Shown one piece after another: positions 47,473 through 59,188 of a stretch of 64,000 nt of DNA (positions are counted from its first letter, which is position 1; each line of letters begins with the position of its first letter). The DNA is from Phytobacter massiliensis JC163 (GTDB lineage: Bacteria > Pseudomonadota > Gammaproteobacteria > Enterobacterales > Enterobacteriaceae). The stretch covers positions 1,382,832 through 1,446,831 of the forward strand of contig NZ_HE578945.1 in NCBI RefSeq assembly GCF_000321045.1. Reading direction: 5' to 3'. A program made the position numbers and the translations under genes. The notes beneath the pieces are model-generated. The model had not been told where the DNA came from. It searched no databases and saw nothing but the letters and a program-made list of their open reading frames with translations.

Positions 47473-48459
47473 TTAACGCCCGGCCCTGGCCATTAATAAT
47501 AGCCAGATAAAAACAGGCGCGCCCAGCGTTGCCGTCACAACCCCCACGGGCAGCTCGGCAGCGCTTAGCGCCAGACGAGCGATAACATCAGCAAACAGTA
47601 GCGCCACCCCCCCGGCCAGCGCACAGGCAGGAAGCAGAGCGCGGTGGTCGCTAAGGCCGCATAAACGCAGCATATGGGGAATCACCAGGCCGATAAAACC
47701 GATAGACCCCGCCAGCGCGACGCTGACGCCCACCATCCAGCCAGTGGCGACCACCAGCACGTTACGCCAGAAAGCCAGCGGCAGGCCTAACTGGCGCGCC
47801 GACACGTCCCCCAGCGCCAGCATATTCAACGGCTGCGCCTGGCAGCAGGTCCAGGCGATGACCGGCACCAGCGCCGCCATCAGCCAGCTCTGCCGCCAGT
47901 CCACCCCGCCAAAACCGCCCATCATCCAGTACATAAGCTGGCGCAGATCGAATGAGGTGGAAAAATAGATGGCCCAGGTCATCAGCGCGCTGCAAATGAT
48001 CCCCAGCGCAACCCCGGCCAGCAGCAGGCGACTGGTAGAGAGGTGGCGGCGGGCGAAGCGCAGCAGAACAAGGGTAATGATGAGCGCTCCGCTGATAGCG
48101 CACAGCCCCAGCGCCCACTCCGGCAGCGCGCCCTGCCCCAGCAGCACTGCCGCTATCAGTCCTACCCCTGCGCCGTTGGAAACACCCAGCAATCCGGGCT
48201 CGGCAAGGGGATTTTCGAATAGCGCCTGCATTATGGCGCCGCACAGCGCCAGCGCCGCGCCAACCAACAGGACTGCCAGCGTGCGCGGTAAGCGTATTTG
48301 CCAGACAAAAAGCCGCCCCTGGGTGTCGAACCAGTGCGTCGGGTTGATCCAGCGATCGCCCGCGCAAAGGCTGACCAGCAGCGCGATGAGCAGAAGCGCG
48401 CCCAGCCCGCAGAGCCACTGTCCGTTCCGTCGTCGCTGGCGTTTTGCGTAAATCAGCAT
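47473..48459 (-). CDS. btuC: Vitamin B12 ABC permease BtuC
   Basis: Inner-membrane permease of the B12 importer, about 10 helices. ATG 48459 gives [20 protein letters not shown] and 328 residues (E. coli 326); a TTG three codons upstream is less likely. The FecCD family motifs [20 protein letters not shown] and [20 protein letters not shown] are intact, as is the BtuD-contact loop [15 protein letters not shown]. It is first of the btuCED-nlpC run. Confidence 0.96.
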   Translation of the reverse strand: MLIYAKRQRRRNGQWLCGLGALLLIALLVSLCAGDRWINPTHWFDTQGRLFVWQIRLPRTLAVLLVGAALALCGAIMQALFENPLAEPGLLGVSNGAGVGLIAAVLLGQGALPEWALGLCAISGALIITLVLLRFARRHLSTSRLLLAGVALGIICSALMTWAIYFSTSFDLRQLMYWMMGGFGGVDWRQSWLMAALVPVIAWTCCQAQPLNMLALGDVSARQLGLPLAFWRNVLVVATGWMVGVSVALAGSIGFIGLVIPHMLRLCGLSDHRALLPACALAGGVALLFADVIARLALSAAELPVGVVTATLGAPVFIWLLLMARAGR

Positions 48460-48521
48460 GGTATTCAATCAATTAGTCGTTGATGTGTCTGATTCTAATG
48501 GCCAGCCATACGGCTGAAAAG

Positions 48522-48548
48522 AAAAAAGGCCGCGATGCGGCCTTTTTT
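48522..48548 (-). terminator. Terminator after ihfA
   Basis: AAGGCCGC-gat-GCGGCCTT with a T-run on both strands; it ends the pheST-ihfA transcript. Confidence 0.9.
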
Positions 48549-48560
48549 AGTTAGTCCAGA

Positions 48561-48860
48561 TTACTCTGCTTTGGGCGAAGCGTTCTCGACGCGGCTTTTT
48601 AACTTCTGGCCAGGTCGGAATGTCACCACGCGCCGGGCTGTAATGGGAATATCCTCGCCCGTTTTCGGGTTACGTCCCGGGCGTTGATTTTTGTCACGCA
48701 GATCGAAATTGCCAAAGCCGGAGAGTTTCACCTGCTCACCGTTTTCCAAAGCACGACGGATCTCTTCGAAAAACAGCTCTACCAGCTCTTTTGCATCTCG
48801 TTTGCTAAGCCCGAGCTTATCAAACAGATATTCAGACATTTCAGCTTTTGTAAGCGCCAT
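48561..48860 (-). CDS. ihfA: Integration host factor subunit alpha
   Basis: A 99-residue HU/IHF-family DNA-bending protein that pairs with IhfB. The arm and DNA-intercalating proline region are in [20 protein letters not shown]. It starts 4 bp after the pheT stop, in the conserved pheM-pheS-pheT-ihfA order. IHF is also a cofactor for many phage integrases, although the link to the island here is only general. Confidence 0.98.
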   Translation of the reverse strand: MALTKAEMSEYLFDKLGLSKRDAKELVELFFEEIRRALENGEQVKLSGFGNFDLRDKNQRPGRNPKTGEDIPITARRVVTFRPGQKLKSRVENASPKAE

Positions 48861-48864
48861 AGGT

Positions 48865-51252
48865 TCAATCCCTCAATGATGCCTGGAATCGCTCTTTTAA
48901 TGCCTCTACACATTTGGCGACGGTAGCGGCAATCTCCTCTTCTTCGAGTGTACGGCTTGTATCCTGGAGGATAAGGCTGATAGCGAGGCTCTTATAGCCC
49001 TCCGCTACGCCCTTGCCGCGGTACACGTCAAATAAGTTTACGCCAACTACCTGATTTACGCCAACTTTCTTACATTCGGCTAAAACATCCGCTGCGGCGA
49101 CGTTTTCTGCGACAACGACAGCGATATCACGACGGTTCGCCGGGAAGCGTGAAATCTCCTGCGCCTGAGGAACCACGCGGTCTGCGACCTTATCCCACAG
49201 CAGTTCAAACACCAGCGTGCGGCCATTCAGATCCAGTTTGCGCTCCAGTTCAGGATGAACAACGCCGATACAACCAACGTATTCATTTTTCAGATAAATC
49301 CCGGCGGACTGGCCCGGATGCAGGCCCGGAACAGCCTGTGCGCGAAACTCGATGGCCGACAGCTTACCGGTCAGATCCAGCAGGGATTCCAGGTCGCCTT
49401 TGAGGTCGAAGAAATCGACGCTGCCCTTCGCCAGATCCCAGTGCTCTTCATAGCGGTTACCGCAAATCGCCCCCGCCAGCATCAGATCCTGACGGATGCC
49501 CAGCGGCGCCTGCGTGTCAGGGACAAAACGCAGCCCGGATTCAAAAATACGCACCCGGCTCTGCTGGCGGTTCTGGTTATAGACGATAGTGCTGAGCAGA
49601 CCGGTCAGCAGCGACAGGCGCATGGCCGACATTTCGCTGGAGATGGGGCTCGGCAGAATCAGCGCCTCTTCACCAGGATGGATAAGCTGCTGCACTTTCG
49701 GGTCGACAAAGCTGTAGGTAATCACTTCCTGGTAGCCTTTATCGTTCAGCAGCGTCTTCACGCGTTTGAGGGAGAGATTGGCTTCACGGTGGTTGCCCAT
49801 CACCAGCCCCGCCTGCACCGGCGCGTCAGGAATATTGTTGTAACCGTACAGACGCGCGACCTCTTCGACCAGGTCTTCTTCAATTTCCATATCGAAACGC
49901 CAGCTCGGCGCCACCGCTGACCACTCATCCTGCCCTGCGGTCACTTCGCAACCCAGGCGCTGGAGGATATCGGTCACCTGGTCGTCGGCAATATGATGGC
50001 CAATCAGGCGATCGAGCTTGCTGCGACGCAGACGAATAGTGGCGCGTTTTGGCAGCGTGGCCTCGTTGCTGATATCAACGATCGGACCGGCTTCGCCACC
50101 GCAAATGTCAAGCAGCAGGCGGGTCGCACGCTCCATCGCTTTGTACTGTAGCGCCGGATCAACGCCGCGCTCGTAGCGGTGCGACGCATCGGTATGCAGA
50201 CCATGACGGCGCGCGCGCCCGGTAATGGAGAGCGGGCTAAAGAAAGCGGATTCGAGCAGCACGTTGCGGGTCTCGCCGTTCACCCCGGAGTGCTCGCCGC
50301 CAAAGATACCGCCCATTGCCAGCGCTTTGTTATGGTCGGCAATGACCAGCGTGTCGGTGTCCAGCTTCGCTTCACTGCCGTCCAGCAGTACCAGCGTTTC
50401 GCCCTCTTTCGCCATCCGCACGACAATGCCGCCTTCAATGCGATCGCTGTCGAAAGCGTGCATCGGCTGACCCAGTTCCAGCAGCACATAGTTGGTTACG
50501 TCAACCACCGCGTCGATGGAGCGAATGCCGCAGCGACGCAGCTTCTCTTTCATCCACAGCGGCGTGGGGGCAGTTACGTCAATACCTTTCACCACGCGGC
50601 CAAGATAGCGCGGGCAGGCTTCTGCCGCTTCGACCTGAATGGACATCGTGTCAGAAAGGGTGGCCGCAACCGGCGCGATTTCCGGCTCGTTCAGCGCGGA
50701 TTTATTGAGCGCTGCCACATCACGGGCCACACCAATGATCCCTAAGCAGTCGGCGCGGTTCGGCGTGACGCTGATTTCGATGGTGTTATCGTCAAGCTTG
50801 AGGTATTCGCGGATATCGGTGCCGATCGGCGCATCCGCAGGCAGTTCGATAATGCCGCTGTGATCGTCGGAAATACCCAGCTCGGAGAAAGAGCAGAGCA
50901 TCCCTTCCGACGGCTCGCCGCGCAGTTTTGCCGCTTTGATTTTGAAATCGCCCGGCAGCACAGCGCCGATGGTGGCCACCGCCACTTTCAGCCCCTGACG
51001 GCAGTTCGGCGCGCCGCAGACGATATCAAGCAGACGCTCGCCGCCAACGTTGACTTTCGTCACGCGCAGTTTATCGGCGTTAGGGTGCTGACCACACTCT
51101 ACCACTTCACCCACAACCACCCCGTTGAAAGCGCCGGACACCGGCTCGATCCCGTCAACTTCCAGGCCTGCCATGGTAATCTGCTCACAAAGCGCAACGC
51201 TGTCGACCGCCGGGTTAACCCATTCGCGTAACCACAGTTCACTGAATTTCAT
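48865..51252 (-). CDS. pheT: Phenylalanine-tRNA ligase beta subunit
   Basis: Large subunit of the (alpha-beta)2 PheRS, responsible for editing and tRNA binding. The 795 residues equal E. coli. Domains in order: N-terminal tRNA-binding OB fold (about 39-148), B3/B4 editing domain, B5 domain (about 400-475), a catalytic-like core and the C-terminal FDX-ACB anticodon-binding domain ([20 protein letters not shown] onward). It lies 14 bp after pheS. Confidence 0.98.
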   Translation of the reverse strand: MKFSELWLREWVNPAVDSVALCEQITMAGLEVDGIEPVSGAFNGVVVGEVVECGQHPNADKLRVTKVNVGGERLLDIVCGAPNCRQGLKVAVATIGAVLPGDFKIKAAKLRGEPSEGMLCSFSELGISDDHSGIIELPADAPIGTDIREYLKLDDNTIEISVTPNRADCLGIIGVARDVAALNKSALNEPEIAPVAATLSDTMSIQVEAAEACPRYLGRVVKGIDVTAPTPLWMKEKLRRCGIRSIDAVVDVTNYVLLELGQPMHAFDSDRIEGGIVVRMAKEGETLVLLDGSEAKLDTDTLVIADHNKALAMGGIFGGEHSGVNGETRNVLLESAFFSPLSITGRARRHGLHTDASHRYERGVDPALQYKAMERATRLLLDICGGEAGPIVDISNEATLPKRATIRLRRSKLDRLIGHHIADDQVTDILQRLGCEVTAGQDEWSAVAPSWRFDMEIEEDLVEEVARLYGYNNIPDAPVQAGLVMGNHREANLSLKRVKTLLNDKGYQEVITYSFVDPKVQQLIHPGEEALILPSPISSEMSAMRLSLLTGLLSTIVYNQNRQQSRVRIFESGLRFVPDTQAPLGIRQDLMLAGAICGNRYEEHWDLAKGSVDFFDLKGDLESLLDLTGKLSAIEFRAQAVPGLHPGQSAGIYLKNEYVGCIGVVHPELERKLDLNGRTLVFELLWDKVADRVVPQAQEISRFPANRRDIAVVVAENVAAADVLAECKKVGVNQVVGVNLFDVYRGKGVAEGYKSLAISLILQDTSRTLEEEEIAATVAKCVEALKERFQASLRD

Positions 51253-51266
51253 TATTTATCCTGCCC

Positions 51267-52295
<1,029 letters not shown>

Positions 52296-52303
52296 TCAGA
52301 CAC

Positions 52304-52329
52304 AAAAAAAGCCTCCTGTTGGAGGCTTC
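52304..52329 (-). terminator. pheST attenuator terminator
   Basis: GCCTCC-aaca-GGAGGC stem (minus strand) followed by seven T, between the pheM leader peptide and pheS. In E. coli ribosome stalling at the Phe codons of pheM prevents this hairpin. An alternative upstream strand near GGGAGGCTAGCGCG can pair with it. Confidence 0.88.
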
Positions 52330-52375
52330 TGGCGTTAATTTTCCGTTTCTTCTTTCACGCGCTAGCCTCCCGGTA

Positions 52376-52420
52376 TCAGGTGCTAAAGTAAAAAAAGAAG
52401 CGGAAAATAGCAGCATTCAT
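52376..52420 (-). CDS. pheM: PheST operon leader peptide PheM
   Basis: A 14-residue leader, [14 protein letters not shown], identical to E. coli PheM, with five Phe codons. It lies upstream of the attenuator and senses charged tRNA-Phe. Confidence 0.95.
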
Positions 52421-52508
52421 GCTTGCGTTACCTTGTGTGGTAAAACCGGATAACCGTTATTGAAAAGGGTTACGGAAAAATTGTCAACCTGCTGATTGAA
52501 CTCACAAT

Positions 52509-52539
52509 AAAAAAGAGGGAGCCAGGCTCCCTCTTTTTA
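52509..52539 (-). terminator. Terminator after rplT
   Basis: AAGAGGGAGCC-t-GGCTCCCTCTT stem (minus strand) followed by a T-run. It ends the infC-rpmI-rplT transcript. Confidence 0.9.
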
Positions 52540-52544
52540 CTGGC

Positions 52545-52916
<372 letters not shown>

Positions 52917-52999
52917 CTATATTCTGATTGCCCTTCTCCCGCCGCATTCATGATGCAAACGGACAGGGGCATAAAAAAGTTGAAAAAAACGTTAACGGC

Positions 53000-53196
<197 letters not shown>

Positions 53197-53292
53197 TTTA
53201 ATAACTTCCACTTCGCATTGTTGATAAATGAAACGAAGGCGAACAAAACCCGTAAGCCCCGGAGGACTCACAGGCGTTGTTACTTGATGGCC

Positions 53293-53838
<546 letters not shown>

Positions 53839-55767
53839 TTATTCCTCCAGTTGTTGAAGACTGCGGCTGCGAATCTCTTGTTGCAGCTTCTCAATCACTT
53901 CACTTACGTCCATGCTTCCCAGGTCTTTCCCGCGGCGGGTGCGAACGGCAACTTTGCCTGCTTCCACCTCTTTATCACCACAGACCAGCATATACGGGAC
54001 ACGACGCAAAGTGTGCTCGCGGATTTTAAAGCCAATCTTCTCATTTCTCAAGTCTGCTTTTACTCGAATGCCCGCATTTTGTAGTTTACGAGTCAATTCG
54101 TTAACGTATTCAGACTGGGAATCGGTGATATTCATGACCACGACCTGCACCGGCGCAAGCCAGGTGGGGAAGAAGCCTGCGAACTCTTCGGTCAGGATGC
54201 CAATAAAGCGCTCCAGCGAGCCGAGAATCGCGCGGTGAATCATTACCGGTACCTGACGCTCGTTGTTTTCGCCAACGTAAGAGGCGCTCAGACGAGACGG
54301 CAGGGAGAAGTCCAGCTGGACAGTGCCGCACTGCCATGCACGATCGAGGCAGTCATATAATGTAAATTCAATTTTCGGACCGTAGAACGCGCCTTCACCC
54401 AGCTGATACTCAAACGGGATGTTGTTCTCTTCCAGCGCGACGGCCAGGTCCGCCTCAGCACGATCCCACATTTCATCGCTGCCGATACGCTTTTCGGGGC
54501 GAGTGGAAAGTTTGACGACGATTTTCTCGAAGCCAAAGGTGCTATACATATCATAGACCAGGCGAATACATGCGTTAACTTCATCGCGCACCTGCTCTTC
54601 GGTACAGAAGATATGCGCATCGTCCTGGGTAAAGCCGCGCACGCGCATCAGGCCGTGCAGCGCGCCTGACGGCTCGTTGCGGTGGCAGCTACCAAACTCC
54701 GCCATACGCAGCGGCAGGTCGCGGTACGATTTCAACCCCTGGTTGAAAATCTGCACGTGGCCGGGGCAGTTCATCGGTTTGATGCAGTACTCACGGTTCT
54801 CAGACGAGGTGGTGAACATCGCATCTTTGTAGTTGTCCCAGTGGCCGGTTTTTTCCCACAGCACACGGTCCATCATGAACGGCCCTTTAACTTCCTGGTA
54901 CTGATACTCTTTCAGCTTGGAACGGACAAACGTTTCCAGTTCGCGGAAGATAGTCCAGCCGTCGTTGTGCCAGAACACCATGCCCGGCGCCTCTTCCTGC
55001 ATATGGTAGAGGTCAAGCTGCTTACCGATTTTACGGTGATCGCGTTTGGCCGCCTCTTCCAGGCGCTGCAGATAGGCATTCAGGGTTTTTTTATCCGCCC
55101 ATGCGGTGCCGTAGATACGCTGCAACATTTTGTTGTTGCTGTCGCCGCGCCAGTAAGCGCCCGCGATCTTCATCAGTTTGAAGTGATGGCAGAAGCGCAT
55201 ATTCGGCACGTGCGGCCCACGGCACATATCAATGTATTCTTCATGATGATAAAGACCCGGCTTGTCATCATGCGCAATATTTTCATCAAGAATCGAGACT
55301 TTGTAAGACTCGCCACGCTTCACGAAGGTTTCACGCGCTTCGTGCCAGCTCACTTTTTTCTTAATGACGTCATAGTTAGTTTCGGCGAGCTCATGCATCC
55401 GTTTTTCGAGCGCGTCGATATCTTCCTGGGTCAGGGTGTGGTCAAGGTCAACGTCGTAGTAGAAGCCGTTATCAATCACCGGGCCGATGGCCATTTTGGT
55501 GTGGGGCCACAGCTGTTTGATGGCGTGACCTAACAGGTGCGCGCAGGAGTGACGGATAATCTCCAGCCCTTCTTCATCTTTTGCGGTGATGAGAGAGAGC
55601 GTGGCATCGTTCTCGATGATATCGGACGCATCCACCAGCTCGCCGTTAACGCGGCCGGCAATGGTCGCTTTCGCAAGACCCGGACCAATATCCAGCGCCA
55701 CATCCATCGGACTTACGGCACGATCGTAATGGCGTTGACTGCCATCAGGAAGAGTAATTACTGGCAT
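53839..55767 (-). CDS. thrS: Threonine-tRNA ligase
   Basis: Class II synthetase of 642 residues, as in E. coli. Domains: TGS (about 1-61), editing domain with the HxxxH motif in [17 protein letters not shown] (about 73-77), catalytic core with [10 protein letters not shown] (zinc Cys) and [15 protein letters not shown], and the C-terminal anticodon-binding domain. In E. coli ThrRS represses its own mRNA through tRNA-like stem-loops upstream. The 230 bp upstream (55768-55998) holds no gene and could carry that operator, which I did not fold. Confidence 0.98.
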   Translation of the reverse strand: MPVITLPDGSQRHYDRAVSPMDVALDIGPGLAKATIAGRVNGELVDASDIIENDATLSLITAKDEEGLEIIRHSCAHLLGHAIKQLWPHTKMAIGPVIDNGFYYDVDLDHTLTQEDIDALEKRMHELAETNYDVIKKKVSWHEARETFVKRGESYKVSILDENIAHDDKPGLYHHEEYIDMCRGPHVPNMRFCHHFKLMKIAGAYWRGDSNNKMLQRIYGTAWADKKTLNAYLQRLEEAAKRDHRKIGKQLDLYHMQEEAPGMVFWHNDGWTIFRELETFVRSKLKEYQYQEVKGPFMMDRVLWEKTGHWDNYKDAMFTTSSENREYCIKPMNCPGHVQIFNQGLKSYRDLPLRMAEFGSCHRNEPSGALHGLMRVRGFTQDDAHIFCTEEQVRDEVNACIRLVYDMYSTFGFEKIVVKLSTRPEKRIGSDEMWDRAEADLAVALEENNIPFEYQLGEGAFYGPKIEFTLYDCLDRAWQCGTVQLDFSLPSRLSASYVGENNERQVPVMIHRAILGSLERFIGILTEEFAGFFPTWLAPVQVVVMNITDSQSEYVNELTRKLQNAGIRVKADLRNEKIGFKIREHTLRRVPYMLVCGDKEVEAGKVAVRTRRGKDLGSMDVSEVIEKLQQEIRSRSLQQLEE

Positions 55768-55998
55768 TTCATATCCTTAATTCGCAGTGGTGACCCACAC
55801 GAAAGATCACATACGAAGTAAATATTTGATTATAGAGATTAAATCACGCCGCCATCTAACCAACCATTGCTAAATTGGCGCGTAATCTGCTACGTCATCA
55901 AGCGCGTTACGCGCATCCTTTTTGTGACGTGTGTCGATGTTAACACTAATAAAAGCGGGAGTGCACCCCTTGTTGCCCTTCCCTCAGTGCAGAAACAG

Positions 55999-56214
55999 TC
56001 AGGAGGTTTCAAAACCCAACGCCCGAATCACCTCCGCCATCGCCTCTTTGGTGAGCGCCGGGCGCGCCACCTTCTGGTTGGCGAGCATGGTGCGCACCAT
56101 ACCGGCAATCACAATGTGCTTAGGCTCCTGGCCCAGGTCGCGCATCTCCAGCACCACCTTGCCCACAATCCGGCACATCTCGTCATACAGTTCGCTATCG
56201 TTGCGCTTGCCCAT
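55999..56214 (-). CDS. fumD: Fumarase D (YdhZ)
   Basis: A small 71-residue protein; E. coli FumD (69 aa) was reported to have fumarase activity. ATG 56214 (AGGAGAATT before it) gives MGKRNDSELYDEMCRIVGKV, and the core VLEMRDLGQEPKHIVIAGM is nearly identical to E. coli. In E. coli the gene is next to pykF; here it lies between thrS and a flagellin gene, so it is relocated. It is divergent from the flagellin. Confidence 0.88.
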   Translation of the reverse strand: MGKRNDSELYDEMCRIVGKVVLEMRDLGQEPKHIVIAGMVRTMLANQKVARPALTKEAMAEVIRALGFETS

Positions 56215-56253
56215 AATTCTCCTGTTATGTGCGGTCAGCAAGGAAATTTGGCT

Positions 56254-56280
56254 TAAAGTTCTTCGCTGCTCTGCCGATTA
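56254..56280 (+). promoter_or_regulatory. Sigma-28 (FliA) promoter of the orphan flagellin
   Basis: TAAAGTTC (56254-56261), an 11-bp spacer, and GCCGATTA (56273-56280) match the enterobacterial FliA consensus TAAAGTTT-N11-GCCGATAA with one mismatch in each element. It lies 35 bp before the flagellin start. Confidence 0.85.
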
Positions 56281-56315
56281 AATAAGATACAAGCTGAACG
56301 CAAGAATATCAGGAA

Positions 56316-57761
56316 ATGCAGGCGATTAATTATAATGACGTTGCAGCACGCACGCTGAATAACCGTAGTAGCGCTGCCTCCTCCCTAAAACAGGCTATTG
56401 AGCGCCTCTCCTCGGGCCTGCGCATTAATAGCGCGAAAGATGACGCCGCAGGCCAGGCGATTGCTAACCGCATGCGCGCGAATATCAGCGCAGACGGCGT
56501 TGTGGCGCGCGGCCTGGATGACGGCATCAGCCTTGCGCAGACGGCGGAAGGCGGGTTGATAAGCATTGGCGATCTGCTGATTCGCGCTAAAAGCCTGGCC
56601 GTGCAGGCAGCCACCGGCACGCTCTCCGAGAGCGACAGGCAGAGCATCCAGAGCGAATATCAAAATATTCTCGACGCCATTACCGATATTTCTGAAGGGA
56701 CGGAAATCTTTGGCCGCTATCCGCTGGCGACGGATAAACCGCGACTGCCGCCGGTGCTGATTGGCGATGTGGCGCCGGTCGGGACAAAGTTTCCGGTTCA
56801 GGGCGCGAATTACTCGTTTAGCTCGGGTATCGTTTCGCTGGCCTATATTCCCTCAGGAGCGACTGATATCACCATCACCATTGACTCTCTTGGTCTGGAT
56901 GATGATATTCAGCTTTTTACCCGCGACGGCAAGCATCTCGCCGGCACGCCTGTTGAGGGAACCGATCCCGACTATACCTGGAGCAGTCGCGGCATCACCT
57001 CCGGCGCAAAAGTCGAAAGTAAGGTCTTTACCGCGGCTAACGGCTTTGCCAGCGGTGCCACTTATGATGGCTCAGCGCTGATTGAAGGCGGTGCGGCGTG
57101 GGCGCTGGACGGGAGCGAAACGCTGACCTACAACGGCATGACCATCAGCTACAGCGGCGATGGCGATCGCTATGAACTGGCTAACGCGTATAACGACGGC
57201 AGCAATGGTTCAAATACCCTTGAACGCGTCAAAATCGATACCGTCACCGAAGATTTAATCGTGATGGTCGTGGGCAGCGGCTCCTTCACCGGCAACCTGA
57301 CTTACGGCAATTTACCGCAGCCGACCACGCAGCCTGCCGTTCAGCCCAAACAGAGCTCTGCGGTTGAAATCGTCACCAGCGCTAATTTTGGCGATGACGT
57401 ACAGTCCGTCACCCTTGCGCCAACGCCTGCGGATATCACGACTCTGGGCCTGGACGCCACCAGCCTCACCAGTGCTCAATCTGCTGGCACAGCGATGCGC
57501 GCGCTGGATAAAGCGCTGAATACGGTCAATAGCTACCGCTCAGACTATGGCGCGGCGATAAACCGCTTCGAATCCAGTAAAGCCGCCCTCTCCGCGCAAA
57601 GCGTCGCTACCCAGGCAGCCAAAAGCCGCATCGAGGACAGTGACTTCGCCCGGGAAGCCAGTGAGAAAGTAAAAGCGCAGATATTGCAGCAGGGTCAGGA
57701 CGCGGTACTGAAAATTGCCAATCAGACGCCAGAGAATATTCTGGCCTTGCTGCGGGGATAA
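56316..57761 (+). CDS. Orphan flagellin with a large variable central domain
   Basis: A 481-residue flagellin. The N-terminal D0/D1 region (SSLKQAIERLSSGLRINSAK, DDAAGQAIANRM) and the C-terminal D1/D0 region (ALNTVNSYRSDYGAAINRFE, then QILQQGQDAVLKIANQTPEN) are conserved. The central region (about 135-345) is beta-rich with a segment like a pre-peptidase or P-domain sandwich (LGLDDDIQLFTRDGKHLAG). The sigma-28 promoter upstream places it in the flagellar class 3 regulon, although no other flagellar gene is nearby. It is not the usual FliC locus, so it is probably an alternative or secondary flagellin. Good terminator-like hairpin downstream. Confidence 0.88.
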   Translation: MQAINYNDVAARTLNNRSSAASSLKQAIERLSSGLRINSAKDDAAGQAIANRMRANISADGVVARGLDDGISLAQTAEGGLISIGDLLIRAKSLAVQAATGTLSESDRQSIQSEYQNILDAITDISEGTEIFGRYPLATDKPRLPPVLIGDVAPVGTKFPVQGANYSFSSGIVSLAYIPSGATDITITIDSLGLDDDIQLFTRDGKHLAGTPVEGTDPDYTWSSRGITSGAKVESKVFTAANGFASGATYDGSALIEGGAAWALDGSETLTYNGMTISYSGDGDRYELANAYNDGSNGSNTLERVKIDTVTEDLIVMVVGSGSFTGNLTYGNLPQPTTQPAVQPKQSSAVEIVTSANFGDDVQSVTLAPTPADITTLGLDATSLTSAQSAGTAMRALDKALNTVNSYRSDYGAAINRFESSKAALSAQSVATQAAKSRIEDSDFAREASEKVKAQILQQGQDAVLKIANQTPENILALLRG

Positions 57762-57778
57762 ATCATGTTGCCCGTAAC

Positions 57779-57806
57779 GGGCCGGCTATTTCACCAGCCG
57801 GCCCCC
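57779..57806. terminator. Hairpin between convergent flagellin and ydiY
   Basis: GGGCCGGCT-atttcacc-AGCCGGCCC forms a 9-bp stem; no T-run follows, so it may protect both 3' ends rather than terminate. Confidence 0.55.
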
Positions 57807-57811
57807 GCTCA

Positions 57812-58570
57812 TTACATCTTATAACCGAGCGTCACCGTCGTTTTACGATCGGTATGCTCCGGCGCAGATGATGGCGGTTCGGAGTTCCACGTTACGTTGT
57901 AGGCCACTTTCAACCCAAAATGTGAGTTAATGGCAACGTTTAACGCCGTTTCGGAGTTTAAGGTCGTATCCTCTGCGCCAAAGACAGAAACGCCCTGGGT
58001 GAACTTAGCGGTATCCGTCATTTGCCATGCGTAGGTGCCGGAGGCATAGCCCAGCCCCTGCGTTTTGGTCTCTCCGTCGGTGTACTCGTCATAGCGCACG
58101 CCAGGACCGAATTCAAAGCGGAAGCTGTGTACCGGGCCATTAAGGAACTGACGACCATAACCGGCGGTCAGGATATCGCGCTCACGATAACCATTGTAGC
58201 GGTCGGTCAGCCAGCTGGCCTGGCCAAACAGATAGTCGTAATCCGTCATGTTGTAGCGGCTACGGCCACCAACGGCATATTTTTCCGATGAGCGTTCATC
58301 GTTGGAAGAGGTATTGCTGGCATTGCCCCACAGGGACCACGCGGTAGAAGTGCCATACCAGGTCAGCGTGGAGTCAGCGGTTAAAGAGGAGCTTTTGGTG
58401 TTACCTGACTGGGCCAGATAACCGCCATTGAGCGAACCTTCAAACGGTTTTTGCGCGGTGGATGGGTCATCCATGACAGTAAAAACGGTATCATCAGCGG
58501 CAGCATTCATGGACGCAAGCACGCCTCCCGCAACAACAACCAGTGCGGGTACTGTCTTAAAAAGCTTCAT
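57812..58570 (-). CDS. ydiY: Acid-inducible outer-membrane protein YdiY (DUF481)
   Basis: A 252-residue predicted outer-membrane beta-barrel protein of the YdiY/DUF481 family, the same length as E. coli. It has a signal peptide (cleavage after NAAA, about residue 25), alternating amphipathic strands and a terminal aromatic-rich strand (TDRKTTVTLGYKM). Function is unknown; E. coli ydiY is induced by acid. It normally neighbours pfkB; here the autotransporter locus lies between them. Confidence 0.92.
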   Translation of the reverse strand: MKLFKTVPALVVVAGGVLASMNAAADDTVFTVMDDPSTAQKPFEGSLNGGYLAQSGNTKSSSLTADSTLTWYGTSTAWSLWGNASNTSSNDERSSEKYAVGGRSRYNMTDYDYLFGQASWLTDRYNGYRERDILTAGYGRQFLNGPVHSFRFEFGPGVRYDEYTDGETKTQGLGYASGTYAWQMTDTAKFTQGVSVFGAEDTTLNSETALNVAINSHFGLKVAYNVTWNSEPPSSAPEHTDRKTTVTLGYKM

Positions 58571-59188
58571 TTGTTATCTCTAAATACATTACAAGGTTAA
58601 GCGCATCGTGCGCTGCCGGAATGTTAATACTTTCCGTGAACAAAAACGATGAAATTTACTTCGCCCGAGCGGCTTTAGCACTATCGTACAGCTGCGGCGA
58701 TTAAAGCCCTCTCCTTCCCTGTTTCTGGCGCAATCCGCCCAGTTTCGCGCGCTTGCCAGGACTCGCCAATATAGCCAGCAGCCTACCCTCAGGCATTAAA
58801 GACTAAATAAAGACTTAACATAGAATTTACAGGAACGGGCTTATTGATTACTTTTTTGTTAATGCAGCAGTGAGTCAATTACTCGCGCATGCACGATCGC
58901 ATATTTACATGGGGAGGCTGCTGATACATCCCTTTCAGACGAAAGTCATATTCATGTCATAAATAGGTGACTTTAAGAATGGTTATCATTAATGACTATT
59001 GATTGACTATGAAGAGATAAAAAGAAAACTCAACCAATCAAGAAGATAGAATAAAGACTATTAACAATCTTTATTTAGTCATTGCGTAGTGATGGAGGGA
59101 GGAATAACATTCATCATATAAATATGACATAGCAATGACTTGCTAATGTCTGGTAAATGATGATAGCGCGTCGAGGAAATCGAACAAA
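58571..59188. other. 618-bp intergenic region before the trimeric autotransporter
   Basis: No gene is visible. The left part is mixed and likely holds the ydiY promoter. The right 250 bp is AT-rich, a typical target for H-NS silencing upstream of a surface-protein gene. A partial Fur-like GGTTATCATTAATGAC occurs near 58981 but is not a clean match. A ribosome site GAGGAAATCG precedes the ATG at 59189. Confidence 0.4.
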
